From NCBI GenBank assembly GCA_035438805.1, contig DAORJA010000045.1:1-8640 (forward strand): a stretch of 8,640 nt of DNA, read 5' to 3'. Made by a program: the position numbers and the translations under genes. This document shows positions 1 through 6,296 of this stretch, piece after piece (positions within the stretch are counted from its first letter, which is position 1; each line of letters starts with the position of its first letter). The DNA comes from UBA922 sp035438805. GTDB lineage: Bacteria; Patescibacteriota; Patescibacteriia; Magasanikbacterales; UBA922. The notes under the pieces are model-generated. The model ran no database searches. It was given only the letters and a program-made list of their open reading frames with translations, and was not told the origin of the DNA.

Positions 1-602
1 ATACGGCTGTTGAAATTCATTCAAATCGTACACTTGCGCAAAGAAAAGCAGCATTAGCCGGATTTAAATCTGGGCAATATCGAATTCTTGTAGCAACTGA
101 TATCGCAGCGCGGGGAATTGACGTGACAGGAATTTCATTGGTTATCAACTACGATTTGCCGGATAATTCTGAAGATTACGTGCATCGTATTGGTAGAACC
201 GGACGAGCGGGTATGAGTGGTAAAGCGGTTTCTTTTGTTACTCATCAAGAACGATCACAGATCAGACAGATTGAACGATTGATTAAGAAGTCACTTCCGA
301 TTATTGGACTCCCCACCCTTCCTCCGCATGTTGAAATTCCTCGTGAAGAGAATAGACCTGAAAGGGGATATGGACGCCCATTCCGCGGCGGACAAGCTCG
401 AGAAGATAGAAATTTTGGAGGAAATGGACAAAGACGAAATCGGACACACCGTTATGGCAATAATCGCCCACGTCCTGAGGGTGAACGTAGTTCAGGGGAG
501 AATTCATCGCATAATCGAGGTCCTCGAACAGAAGGACAAGGGAATGCGAATGGTTCTCAGCAACGTTCGTTTCACCGCACATTCCGAAGACCTGCCAACT
601 AA
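1..602 (+). CDS. DEAD-box ATP-dependent RNA helicase, RhlE-like, C-terminal part (5' partial)
   Basis: This is the C-terminal RecA-like domain of a DEAD-box RNA helicase, an ATP-driven enzyme that unwinds RNA duplexes in ribosome assembly or mRNA decay. The reading frame is open from base 3, and the N-terminal domain (Walker A, DEAD) lies outside the window, so only 199 residues are visible. Helicase motif V (VATDIAARGID, visible residues 30-40) and motif VI (HRIGRTGRAG, residues 61-70, with the arginines that contact ATP) are intact. From about residue 114 to the end the protein becomes a low-complexity tail rich in Arg, Gly, Asn and Ser, typical of RhlE/CsdA-type accessory RNA-binding tails. 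An internal GTG at 123 lies inside the conserved domain and is not a start. A strong terminator follows the stop codon. The family call is firm; the RhlE subgroup is likely but less certain without the N-terminus. Confidence 0.93.
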   Translation, partial: TAVEIHSNRTLAQRKAALAGFKSGQYRILVATDIAARGIDVTGISLVINYDLPDNSEDYVHRIGRTGRAGMSGKAVSFVTHQERSQIRQIERLIKKSLPIIGLPTLPPHVEIPREENRPERGYGRPFRGGQAREDRNFGGNGQRRNRTHRYGNNRPRPEGERSSGENSSHNRGPRTEGQGNANGSQQRSFHRTFRRPAN

Positions 603-617
603 ATGGTATTACCTCCC

Positions 618-652
618 ACCCTGCATCATGACTGATGTAGGGTTTTTGTTTT
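618..652 (+). terminator. Rho-independent terminator after the helicase gene
   Basis: An 11-bp stem is formed by ACCCTGCATCA (618-628) and TGATGTAGGGT (633-643), with one G-U pair and a TGAC tetraloop. It is followed at once by TTTTTGTTTT (643-652). It starts 15 nt after the helicase stop codon, and its T-run overlaps the next promoter's -35 region by about 2 nt, so transcription units are packed end to end. Confidence 0.9.
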
Positions 653-679
653 ATCACTAGAGACTGAATGTGCTATACT
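651..679 (+). promoter_or_regulatory. Sigma70-type promoter with extended -10, upstream of the five-gene envelope run
   Basis: A -35-like TTATCA (651-656; 4 of 6 matches to TTGACA) is separated by 17 bp from TATACT (674-679), which carries the extended -10 TG dinucleotide at 671-672. The expected transcription start near 686 leaves only about 9 nt of leader before the ATG at 695. The -10 also sits inside a small inverted repeat, CTATA-C-TATAG (673-683). The prediction comes from motif matching alone. Confidence 0.7.
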
Positions 680-694
680 ATAGTAACTATCTCT

Positions 695-2056
695 ATGAAA
701 ATAAAACAAAAAACATTTGAAGAAGCTTATATCGTCACGGTCGATATGGGATATGGCCATCAGCGCGCGGTGCATCCATTGCGAGATATCGCCGCATGTC
801 CAGTTGGATGGCAAGATGCGACGATTATTACTGCAAATAATTATGGTGGAATTCCAAAGAGTGACAGTCTTAAATGGGAAAGCAGCCGTAAAATTTACGA
901 ATGGATATCGCGTCTGAAGAAAGTGCCGGTCATTGGACCATTATCCTTCTCTATCATGGATTATATCCAGCGTATTGATCCATTTTATCCTAAGCGTGAC
1001 TTGTCACAGCCAACACTTCAAGTAAAAGAAATGTATCGGATGATTGGTGAAGGGTGGGGGAGACATCTCATCGAAACTCTTAATCAGAAACCCTTACCCC
1101 TACTTACTTCTTTTTTTGCTGTTGCTTTTTTTGCTGAAGAACATGGATATCAGGGTGAAATTTATTGTCTCTGTACAGATACTGATATTAGCCGTGCATG
1201 GGCTCCACTTGATCCGAAGAACAGTAGAATCAAATATTGTGCCCCCAATAAGCGTGTAAAACAACGACTTGAACATTATGGAGTTCCGTCTGAACATATT
1301 TTTGTAACAGGATTTCCATTGCCAAAAGAAAACACTGGAACTAAAAGCTTAGGGACTCTCAAGCAGTCACTTGGATGCAGAATTACTAATTTGGATCCAA
1401 ATTTACGTTATCAACGAAAGTATGAACCGACCATTGAGTCATATTTAGGTGCTCGCTACTGCAGTATCGATCATGAACATCCATTGACTATTACGTTTGC
1501 TGTAGGTGGAGCAGGGGCCCAACGGGATATTGGTATTACGATACTTGAAAGTCTGCATGAACATATTGATGCGGGTAAGATAAAATTGAATTTGGTCGCT
1601 GGATCACGTAATGATGTGTATGTGTATTATGAAAGCAAAGTGAAGGAGTTGCATCTTAATGAGAATCATCCGGGAATGATCAATATTATTTATGATGCAC
1701 AAAAAATGGAATATTTTGAGAAATTCAATCAAGCGCTCCTGACAACGGATATTCTTTGGACCAAACCAAGTGAGCTATCTTTTTATGCAGCTCTTGGACT
1801 TCCTATCATCATTGCACCTTCAATCGGTTCTCAAGAAGACTATAACCGAGCGTGGCTGCACTCGATTGGTGCTGGATTTGAACAAGAGGATCCGCGATAT
1901 ACTCACCAATGGCTTTTTGACTGGCTTGAGTCGGGTTGGCTCGCTGAGGCTGCAGTCAGTGGCTTTTTACATGCTCCAAAAAATGGCACCTATCATATTG
2001 AAGAGGTGGTGCTAAAAGGGAAACGAAGTGAAATCGAAGATGTTCATCTTTTGTAA
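695..2056 (+). CDS. MurG/MGDG-synthase-like GT-B glycosyltransferase
   Basis: A 453-residue protein with the layout of the GT28-type, GT-B fold enzymes (MurG, monogalactosyldiacylglycerol synthase), which transfer a sugar from a nucleotide donor to a lipid acceptor at the inner membrane face. Seen in sequence: an N-terminal Gly loop GYGHQ (residues 19-23) matching the family's GxGH acceptor-side loop; CTDTD (160-164), then a region ending in VTGFPLP that resembles the TD...vtGiP segment of MGDG synthases; the linker glycine loop GGAGAQ (271-276); and the donor-binding segment TKPSELSF (356-363) followed by GSQEDYN (378-384), equivalent to the usual TKPGG...E and GQE..N. An ATG at 668 in the same frame overlaps the -10 element, so ATG 695 is the better start. 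No Shine-Dalgarno sequence is seen. It is first in a run of five genes, 5 nt before the next. Donor and acceptor cannot be told from sequence; the serine in place of the second donor-loop glycine marks it as divergent. Confidence 0.75.
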   Translation: MKIKQKTFEEAYIVTVDMGYGHQRAVHPLRDIAACPVGWQDATIITANNYGGIPKSDSLKWESSRKIYEWISRLKKVPVIGPLSFSIMDYIQRIDPFYPKRDLSQPTLQVKEMYRMIGEGWGRHLIETLNQKPLPLLTSFFAVAFFAEEHGYQGEIYCLCTDTDISRAWAPLDPKNSRIKYCAPNKRVKQRLEHYGVPSEHIFVTGFPLPKENTGTKSLGTLKQSLGCRITNLDPNLRYQRKYEPTIESYLGARYCSIDHEHPLTITFAVGGAGAQRDIGITILESLHEHIDAGKIKLNLVAGSRNDVYVYYESKVKELHLNENHPGMINIIYDAQKMEYFEKFNQALLTTDILWTKPSELSFYAALGLPIIIAPSIGSQEDYNRAWLHSIGAGFEQEDPRYTHQWLFDWLESGWLAEAAVSGFLHAPKNGTYHIEEVVLKGKRSEIEDVHLL

Positions 2057-2061
2057 TTTGT

Positions 2062-2979
2062 ATGAATTGGATTCTTATTGCGCTCATTGGATATGGATTG
2101 CTTGCACTGACCTTTATTTTAGATAAGTATATATTATCGTCAACGACGATTGAGCGTCCAAGTGTGTATGCATTTTATTCCACAATTATCATGTGGGCAG
2201 CATTAGTGCTATTATTTTTTTCAAAAGAAACGTTTGGGTATTCAGATATTCTGATTGGACTTGGTTCTGGTGTTGGATTTGGTTTTGGCCTCCTTACTCT
2301 CTACATTGCAGTCAAAGGCGGGGAAGCATCTCATGTAAATCCATTTAGCGGGGCAATTGTTGCGGTCACTACGTATATATTATCCCATTATTTTTTGTCT
2401 GAAACACTCACGCGCGGGCAGCTTTTGGGGATGGTGTGTCTGGTCTTTGCTTCGGTAGTGCTTTCGTATCAGGAAACTAAAATGAAAAAAGGTTTTTCGT
2501 TTAGTTATGTCTGGGCAATACTCTCAGGAATATGTTTTGCAGTATCTCATGTGAGTGCTAAATTTTTATACATGAACCATGATTTCATTCCTGCATTTGC
2601 CTGGACTAGGGCTGGAGCTGGAGTAGTGGGAGTATTATTACTCCTACATCCTCATGTCTGGAAAGAGCTCTCTTATCGTCTTTCTCATCGTAAAAAATCA
2701 AAGAAAAAAATACAACCCACCTCACTCGCGATTGTGTGGATTGCAAAAATTGTGGGAATTGCAGCAGTTGTGCTTATTCAATATGCAGGAGCCAAAGGAT
2801 CTGTATCAGTTGTCCACGCATTGAGCGGACTCCAGTATGCATTGATGTTCGCGTTGATTTTCTGCTTCAGCAAATGGTCACCAAAAACATTTAAAGAATA
2901 TTTTTCTCCACGTGAGCTTCTGGTGCAGAGCTCGGGTATTATATTAGTTATTATTGGTGGAGCATTATTTATTTTGTAA
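2062..2979 (+). CDS. EamA/DMT-superfamily membrane transporter
   Basis: A 305-residue protein that is almost entirely hydrophobic. About ten membrane segments can be drawn (near residues 2-20, 36-53, 63-84, 91-110, 116-135, 146-164, 175-193, 221-240, 250-270, 286-305), the 5+5 duplicated layout of EamA drug/metabolite transporters. The end of the first half carries the typical NPF...LSHYFLSETLTRGQLLGM pattern (fourth segment, short loop with conserved Glu, fifth segment). A strongly basic loop (HRKKSKKK) separates segments 7 and 8 and is expected to face the cytoplasm. Family members export metabolites or amino acids; relatives such as ArnE/ArnF and other small DMT proteins flip undecaprenyl-linked sugars, which would suit its place between a glycosyltransferase and uppP, but the substrate cannot be read from sequence. 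It starts 5 nt after the glycosyltransferase stop without a Shine-Dalgarno sequence. Confidence 0.85.
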   Translation: MNWILIALIGYGLLALTFILDKYILSSTTIERPSVYAFYSTIIMWAALVLLFFSKETFGYSDILIGLGSGVGFGFGLLTLYIAVKGGEASHVNPFSGAIVAVTTYILSHYFLSETLTRGQLLGMVCLVFASVVLSYQETKMKKGFSFSYVWAILSGICFAVSHVSAKFLYMNHDFIPAFAWTRAGAGVVGVLLLLHPHVWKELSYRLSHRKKSKKKIQPTSLAIVWIAKIVGIAAVVLIQYAGAKGSVSVVHALSGLQYALMFALIFCFSKWSPKTFKEYFSPRELLVQSSGIILVIIGGALFIL

Positions 2980-2983
2980 TTTT

Positions 2984-3979
2984 ATGCGCATGTCAGCCTT
3001 CGGTATTCTCATTGGGCTTTTGGCTCTTATATATGGTGGATTGTGGTGGTATGGCAAATCTACACATCCTATACAATATGGGATTAGCTTTAGTTCGCAG
3101 CATGCGGCATGGCTTCTATCTGACTGGAAACAAGTGTATCAGGAGATGCTCAGCGATTTGAAACCACCGTTCATCCGACTTTCGGTGGATTGGGATCAAG
3201 TAGAAAAAAAAGAGGGAACCTATGATTTTTCTGATATAGATTTCATGATGAATGAGGCAGGAAAACAGAATGTGCGCGTACTTCTGGCTTTTGGACAAAA
3301 GACACCGCGCTGGCCTGAATGCCACTTACCTTCATGGATCGAGGAAAAAACTCGAGATGAATATTTGGACAAGTTATATGCATATGTATCAACTACCGTT
3401 AGTCGGTATAAAGATCATAAGGCACTTGAATATTGGCAAGTAGAAAATGAGCCTTACATCAAGTTTGATTTTGGTAGTTGTGAACGGTTTATTATTGATG
3501 CTATTGATCAAGAAATTTCTATTGTCAGATCAAAAGATGATATGCATAATATTGTCGTGACTGATAGTGGTGAATTGTCGGTATGGTATCCTGCTGCAAA
3601 AAAGGGAGATATTTTTGGAAGTACGATGTATCGAATTGTTACGACCCCTAAAGGTAATGTATTTACGTATGACTGGATGCCTGCAGGGTGGTTCAAAGCT
3701 CGAGCACAAGTGTATGGATTGTCATCTAGCACCTTTTTTATCTCAGAACTTCAGGCAGAGCCCTGGCTTCATACGGGAGACGTATCATCCACTCCAATCG
3801 AAACTCAATTCGAAACTATGAGTACTGTTCAGATGAAGAAGAACTTGGAATTTGCTCGGCATACGGGTGCATCACGTGCATATTTGTGGGGAGTGGAATG
3901 GTGGTATTGGATTAAGTACACACATAATGATTCGAGATTTATAGATTTAGCTCGTGAGTATATATCAAAAGCGAAATAA
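2984..3979 (+). CDS. Membrane-anchored clan GH-A glycoside hydrolase (GH5/GH39/GH42-like)
   Basis: A 331-residue protein with one N-terminal membrane segment (about residues 5-23, after MRM), no cysteine lipobox, and a soluble remainder expected outside the cytoplasm. The body looks like a single (beta/alpha)8 glycosidase of clan GH-A: RLSVDWDQVEKKEGTYDFS (beta-2 region, as in GH42 and GH39), then YWQVENEPY, whose E156 in the Asn-Glu-Pro motif is the expected acid/base, and FFISELQAEPW, where E255 is the expected nucleophile. A late aromatic strand, YLWGVEWWYW, fits the sugar-binding end of the barrel. Both catalytic glutamates are present, so activity is likely; the exact GH family and substrate are unknown. 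A TTG at 2954 in frame would overlap the transporter gene by 26 nt; ATG 2984, 4 nt past that stop and just before the membrane segment, is preferred, with ATG 2990 as an alternative. No Shine-Dalgarno sequence is seen. Confidence 0.8.
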   Translation: MRMSAFGILIGLLALIYGGLWWYGKSTHPIQYGISFSSQHAAWLLSDWKQVYQEMLSDLKPPFIRLSVDWDQVEKKEGTYDFSDIDFMMNEAGKQNVRVLLAFGQKTPRWPECHLPSWIEEKTRDEYLDKLYAYVSTTVSRYKDHKALEYWQVENEPYIKFDFGSCERFIIDAIDQEISIVRSKDDMHNIVVTDSGELSVWYPAAKKGDIFGSTMYRIVTTPKGNVFTYDWMPAGWFKARAQVYGLSSSTFFISELQAEPWLHTGDVSSTPIETQFETMSTVQMKKNLEFARHTGASRAYLWGVEWWYWIKYTHNDSRFIDLAREYISKAK

Positions 3980-3981
3980 GT

Positions 3982-5166
3982 ATGAGTTTGAGAAATACCA
4001 TTTCAGATGAATTAGTACATTTCCGAGGCTTATTCCAACGACGCATTGGTTTGTGGCAGGGAGTGGCCTTAATTGTAAGTGGAACTATTGGTGCTGGAGT
4101 ATTGGGGCTTCCATATGCGATTTCTCGCGCAGGAGCCATCATTGGATTTTTGTATATTGTATTTTTGGGACTTGTTATGATGGTATTGAATCTGATGCTT
4201 GGGCAATTGGTTTCAGTCCAGCCAAAACCATTGCAATTGAGCGGTCTTGCACGAAAATATTTAGGCAAATGGGGAGGATACATGATGACTACTATTCTCT
4301 ATACCATGCTTTCTGGTGTATTGCTGGTCTATCTCATTGGTGAAGGCGAGACTCTTGCTGCTCTTTTTGGAGGTGAAAGCGTGTATTGGACTATGGGTTT
4401 TTTCTTGCTTGGAGTTGTACTTATATCAAGCGGGATGCGGATGGTGAAGCGGGTTGAATCAGTATTAGTAGTTGGAGTCTTGGCAGTGGTATTCATGATT
4501 ATTCTTGTGAGCTTTCCCCATGTACAGACAACTAACTTAATTTCATATAATTTTTCAGAATTATTGTTTCCGTATGGTGTAGTGCTTTTTGCATTTCACA
4601 GCACCATGTCCATGCCTGAAGCGTACTCTATTCTCAAACATAAAAATGGAACGTATAAGCTTTCAATTATTTACGCTGGGATTATTGCGATTTTGGTGTA
4701 TGCCGCATTTGCGCTACTTTCAATTGGCGTTATGGGACCATCAACTCCGGAGATTGCAACCACAGGTTTGGATCACTTCGTGGGTCATAAAGCTTTTGTA
4801 TTTGGTAATGTGTTTGCGATCCTTGCAATGGGTATGAGTTTTCTGATCAGCTCTCTGTCTTTCCGTGATTCATTGGTATGGGATCATGGTATTCGTGAAT
4901 GGAAAGCAACAATTATAGTGTGTCTTATTCCATTTTTGCTTTTTTATTGTGGAGTGCGAAGCTTTGTGGCGGTTATTGATATTGTCGGAGGAGTCCTGGT
5001 AAGTTTTGAACTTTTTTTAATTATCCTTATGTATTGGAACGCACATCGTAGGGGAGAGTTTATTGAAAAGCGTACCTTCTCATTCCATCAATTGGGCTTA
5101 TTGATCATTCCTGTACTCCTTGCTCTTGCTATTGGCGCGGTGTATAGTGTGAGCAAACTTTTTTAA
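3982..5166 (+). CDS. Amino-acid permease, HAAAP/Aa_trans-like
   Basis: A 394-residue integral membrane protein with about eleven hydrophobic segments. The first segment contains GTIGAGVLGLPYA (residues 34-46), the unwound-helix glycine motif of APC-superfamily transporters and closest to the TyrP/Mtr aromatic amino-acid and SLC38-like permeases. Later segments include FPYGVVLFAFHSTMSMPE in the middle of the protein, corresponding to the family's conserved substrate-site helix, and SSLSFRDSLVWD near the eighth or ninth segment. Its likely job is proton- or ion-coupled uptake of an amino acid, useful for an organism with little biosynthesis. It begins only 2 nt after the glycosidase stop (TAA-GT-ATG), so it is almost certainly co-transcribed and possibly translationally coupled. 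The substrate is not determined, and its link to the surrounding envelope genes is unclear. Confidence 0.85.
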   Translation: MSLRNTISDELVHFRGLFQRRIGLWQGVALIVSGTIGAGVLGLPYAISRAGAIIGFLYIVFLGLVMMVLNLMLGQLVSVQPKPLQLSGLARKYLGKWGGYMMTTILYTMLSGVLLVYLIGEGETLAALFGGESVYWTMGFFLLGVVLISSGMRMVKRVESVLVVGVLAVVFMIILVSFPHVQTTNLISYNFSELLFPYGVVLFAFHSTMSMPEAYSILKHKNGTYKLSIIYAGIIAILVYAAFALLSIGVMGPSTPEIATTGLDHFVGHKAFVFGNVFAILAMGMSFLISSLSFRDSLVWDHGIREWKATIIVCLIPFLLFYCGVRSFVAVIDIVGGVLVSFELFLIILMYWNAHRRGEFIEKRTFSFHQLGLLIIPVLLALAIGAVYSVSKLF

Positions 5167-5181
5167 CTTTAAACATACGGT

Positions 5182-5982
5182 ATGACCGTTATTCAGGCAA
5201 TTGTTCTCGGTATTGTGCAAGGTTTATCTGAATTTTTGCCTATTTCATCATCTGGGCACCTCATTCTGGTTCCTGTAGTTTTTGGTTGGGATGTGCAGGC
5301 GCAATCATTTGATATTGTCTTGCATGTTGCAACACTTGTTGCAGTACTTTTCTTTTTCCGTGCAAGAGTGGTTCGTATAGGCCGTGCATTGATTGATTTT
5401 AGAAATCCTACCATTGATCGCACTATCGGTCTCGCAGTCATTATTGCGACTATCCCTGCAGCACTTGTAGGATTGTTATTTGGAGACAAGATTGAATCAA
5501 TGTTTCGTTCTCCTCAATCCGTTGCAATTAGTTTGATTATTGGTGCCTGCATATTATTTGTAGCAGATCGATATATCCATCGTCGCCATGAAACTCATCC
5601 TATTTCTAAAGTTAGTTTTCGGAATGCAATAGTCGTTGGATGCGCACAAGTACTTGCCTTTGTGCCCGGTATGAGCAGATCAGGAGTCACTATTTCTGCA
5701 GCGTTATTTCAAAATTTTTCAAAGACTGCTGCTGCAGAATTTTCGTTTTTAATGAGTATTCCCATTATTGTTTTGGCTGGGATGTCTGCTCTTAAAGATA
5801 TTATTGGTGTGGGTGGAATTTCACATAGCGTGCCTAGTCTTATTGCTGGCTTTATCGCAGCTGTCATTAGTGGATTGGTTTCTATTTGGCTCACACTTAC
5901 TGTTATACGAAAAGTGAGCTTTATTCCATTCGTTATCTATCGAATTATGATCGGGGTGATCATTTTGATCCTGTTCATCTGA
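5182..5982 (+). CDS. uppP: Undecaprenyl-diphosphatase (UppP/BacA)
   Basis: This integral membrane phosphatase removes one phosphate from undecaprenyl diphosphate, regenerating the lipid carrier used for peptidoglycan and other surface polymers; overproduction gives bacitracin resistance in other bacteria. At 266 residues it has the usual family length. Both signature regions are intact: QGLSEFLPISSSGH (residues 13-26), with Q13 and E17 forming the (E/Q)xxxE motif and H26 the conserved histidine, and PGMSRSGVT (162-170), with the catalytic-site R166. Hydrophobic segments fill the rest. It begins 15 nt after the permease gene, the largest gap in the five-gene run, without a Shine-Dalgarno sequence, and it ends with TGA, the only TGA stop seen here. 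It is last in the run; a separate promoter begins 4 nt after its stop. Confidence 0.96.
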   Translation: MTVIQAIVLGIVQGLSEFLPISSSGHLILVPVVFGWDVQAQSFDIVLHVATLVAVLFFFRARVVRIGRALIDFRNPTIDRTIGLAVIIATIPAALVGLLFGDKIESMFRSPQSVAISLIIGACILFVADRYIHRRHETHPISKVSFRNAIVVGCAQVLAFVPGMSRSGVTISAALFQNFSKTAAAEFSFLMSIPIIVLAGMSALKDIIGVGGISHSVPSLIAGFIAAVISGLVSIWLTLTVIRKVSFIPFVIYRIMIGVIILILFI

Positions 5983-5985
5983 TAC

Positions 5986-6015
5986 TTGACGTGCGGACCC
6001 TGTTTGTAGTATGAT
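5986..6015 (+). promoter_or_regulatory. Sigma70-type promoter for the AbrB-MFP operon
   Basis: TTGACG (5986-5991; 5 of 6 to consensus) is followed after 18 bp by TATGAT (6010-6015; 5 of 6). The expected transcription start is near 6022, giving a leader of about 17 nt before the ATG at 6039. This is the best-matching promoter in the window. It is overlapped by the repeat array described separately. Confidence 0.8.
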
Positions 6016-6035
6016 AAGTATGATTTTTCATACTT
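6008..6035 (+). promoter_or_regulatory. Candidate operator: two direct and one inverted AGTATGA half-sites
   Basis: AGTATGAT occurs at 6008-6015 and again at 6017-6024 (9-bp period), and the inverted copy TCATACT lies at 6028-6034. The second and third copies form a perfect 8-bp palindrome, AAGTATGA (6016-6023) - TTTT - TCATACTT (6028-6035). The array covers the -10 element, the expected start point and the leader. Binding there would block the promoter, so self-regulation by the AbrB-type product of the next gene is the simplest reading. As RNA the palindrome is a weak hairpin followed by T5, so partial attenuation is an alternative. Confidence 0.6.
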
Positions 6036-6038
6036 TTT

Positions 6039-6281
6039 ATGCCTGCTACAAAAAATACAAATATCTACGGAACATGTCATGGCACCACTTCTCTTGGTGA
6101 ACGAGGACAGGTTGTTGTCCCGAAGAAGGTGAGGTCTAAACTTTCACTTAAGAAAGGCGATAATTTTTTGGTTATTGAAAAAGATGGTGTTATTATATTG
6201 GCACCAACCAGTGTCGTTGAATCAATGATCTCTAATTTATCTAATCTTACTGAAGAATTAAAACAAACGCATTTAGAATAA
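6039..6281 (+). CDS. AbrB/MazE/SpoVT-type transcriptional regulator
   Basis: An 80-residue protein with one swapped-hairpin AbrB domain (about residues 15-58). The core is GTTSLGERGQVVVPKKVR (15-32), the beta-strand-rich DNA-contacting part in which GERGQ-hydrophobic-P is the family signature, followed by SLKKGDNFLVIEKDGVIIL (36-54), the second half of the fold. Such proteins dimerise through interlocked hairpins and bind DNA of loose sequence. The tail (SVVESMISNLSNLTEELKQ) is predicted helical and may support further assembly. The first 14 residues are polar with a lone Cys13-His14 of unknown meaning. It sits 15 nt before the membrane-fusion protein gene and behind a promoter covered by repeated half-sites, so it probably controls its own operon. 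An antitoxin role is possible in principle but unlikely, since no toxin-like gene is adjacent. Confidence 0.9.
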   Translation: MPATKNTNIYGTCHGTTSLGERGQVVVPKKVRSKLSLKKGDNFLVIEKDGVIILAPTSVVESMISNLSNLTEELKQTHLE

Positions 6282-6287
6282 ATAATA

Positions 6288-6293
6288 TATAAT
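6288..6293 (+). promoter_or_regulatory. Consensus -10 element three bases before the MFP start (possible leaderless promoter)
   Basis: A perfect TATAAT lies 3 nt upstream of the ATG at 6297, with no recognisable -35 box 16-18 bp further upstream. If active, transcription would begin at or within a few bases of the start codon, giving a leaderless mRNA in addition to readthrough from the AbrB promoter. The gap here is all A/T, so a chance match is a real possibility. Confidence 0.4.
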
Positions 6294-6296
6294 AGT

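Noticed and set aside
304..660. A 118-residue open frame on the plus strand, and an antisense one at 301-657, over the helicase tail
   Set aside because: Both lie over the low-complexity helicase tail, match no recognisable family, and run through the terminator hairpin. The true frame is fixed by intact motifs V and VI.
668..694. Upstream in-frame ATG of the glycosyltransferase gene
   Set aside because: It overlaps the extended -10 element, so the predicted transcript would start after it. It also adds nine residues (MCYTIVTIS) before a normal-looking N-terminus.
2954..2983. In-frame TTG start for the glycosidase, overlapping the transporter gene
   Set aside because: It would add ten residues from inside the transporter coding sequence. 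ATG 2984 lies just after the transporter stop and directly before the membrane anchor.
5947..5966. Inverted repeat ATGATC-GGGGT-GATCAT followed by T4, as a possible terminator of the five-gene run
   Set aside because: It is inside the uppP coding sequence, has a six-pair stem with two G-C pairs, and encodes normal family residues (MIGVII). It is too weak to call.
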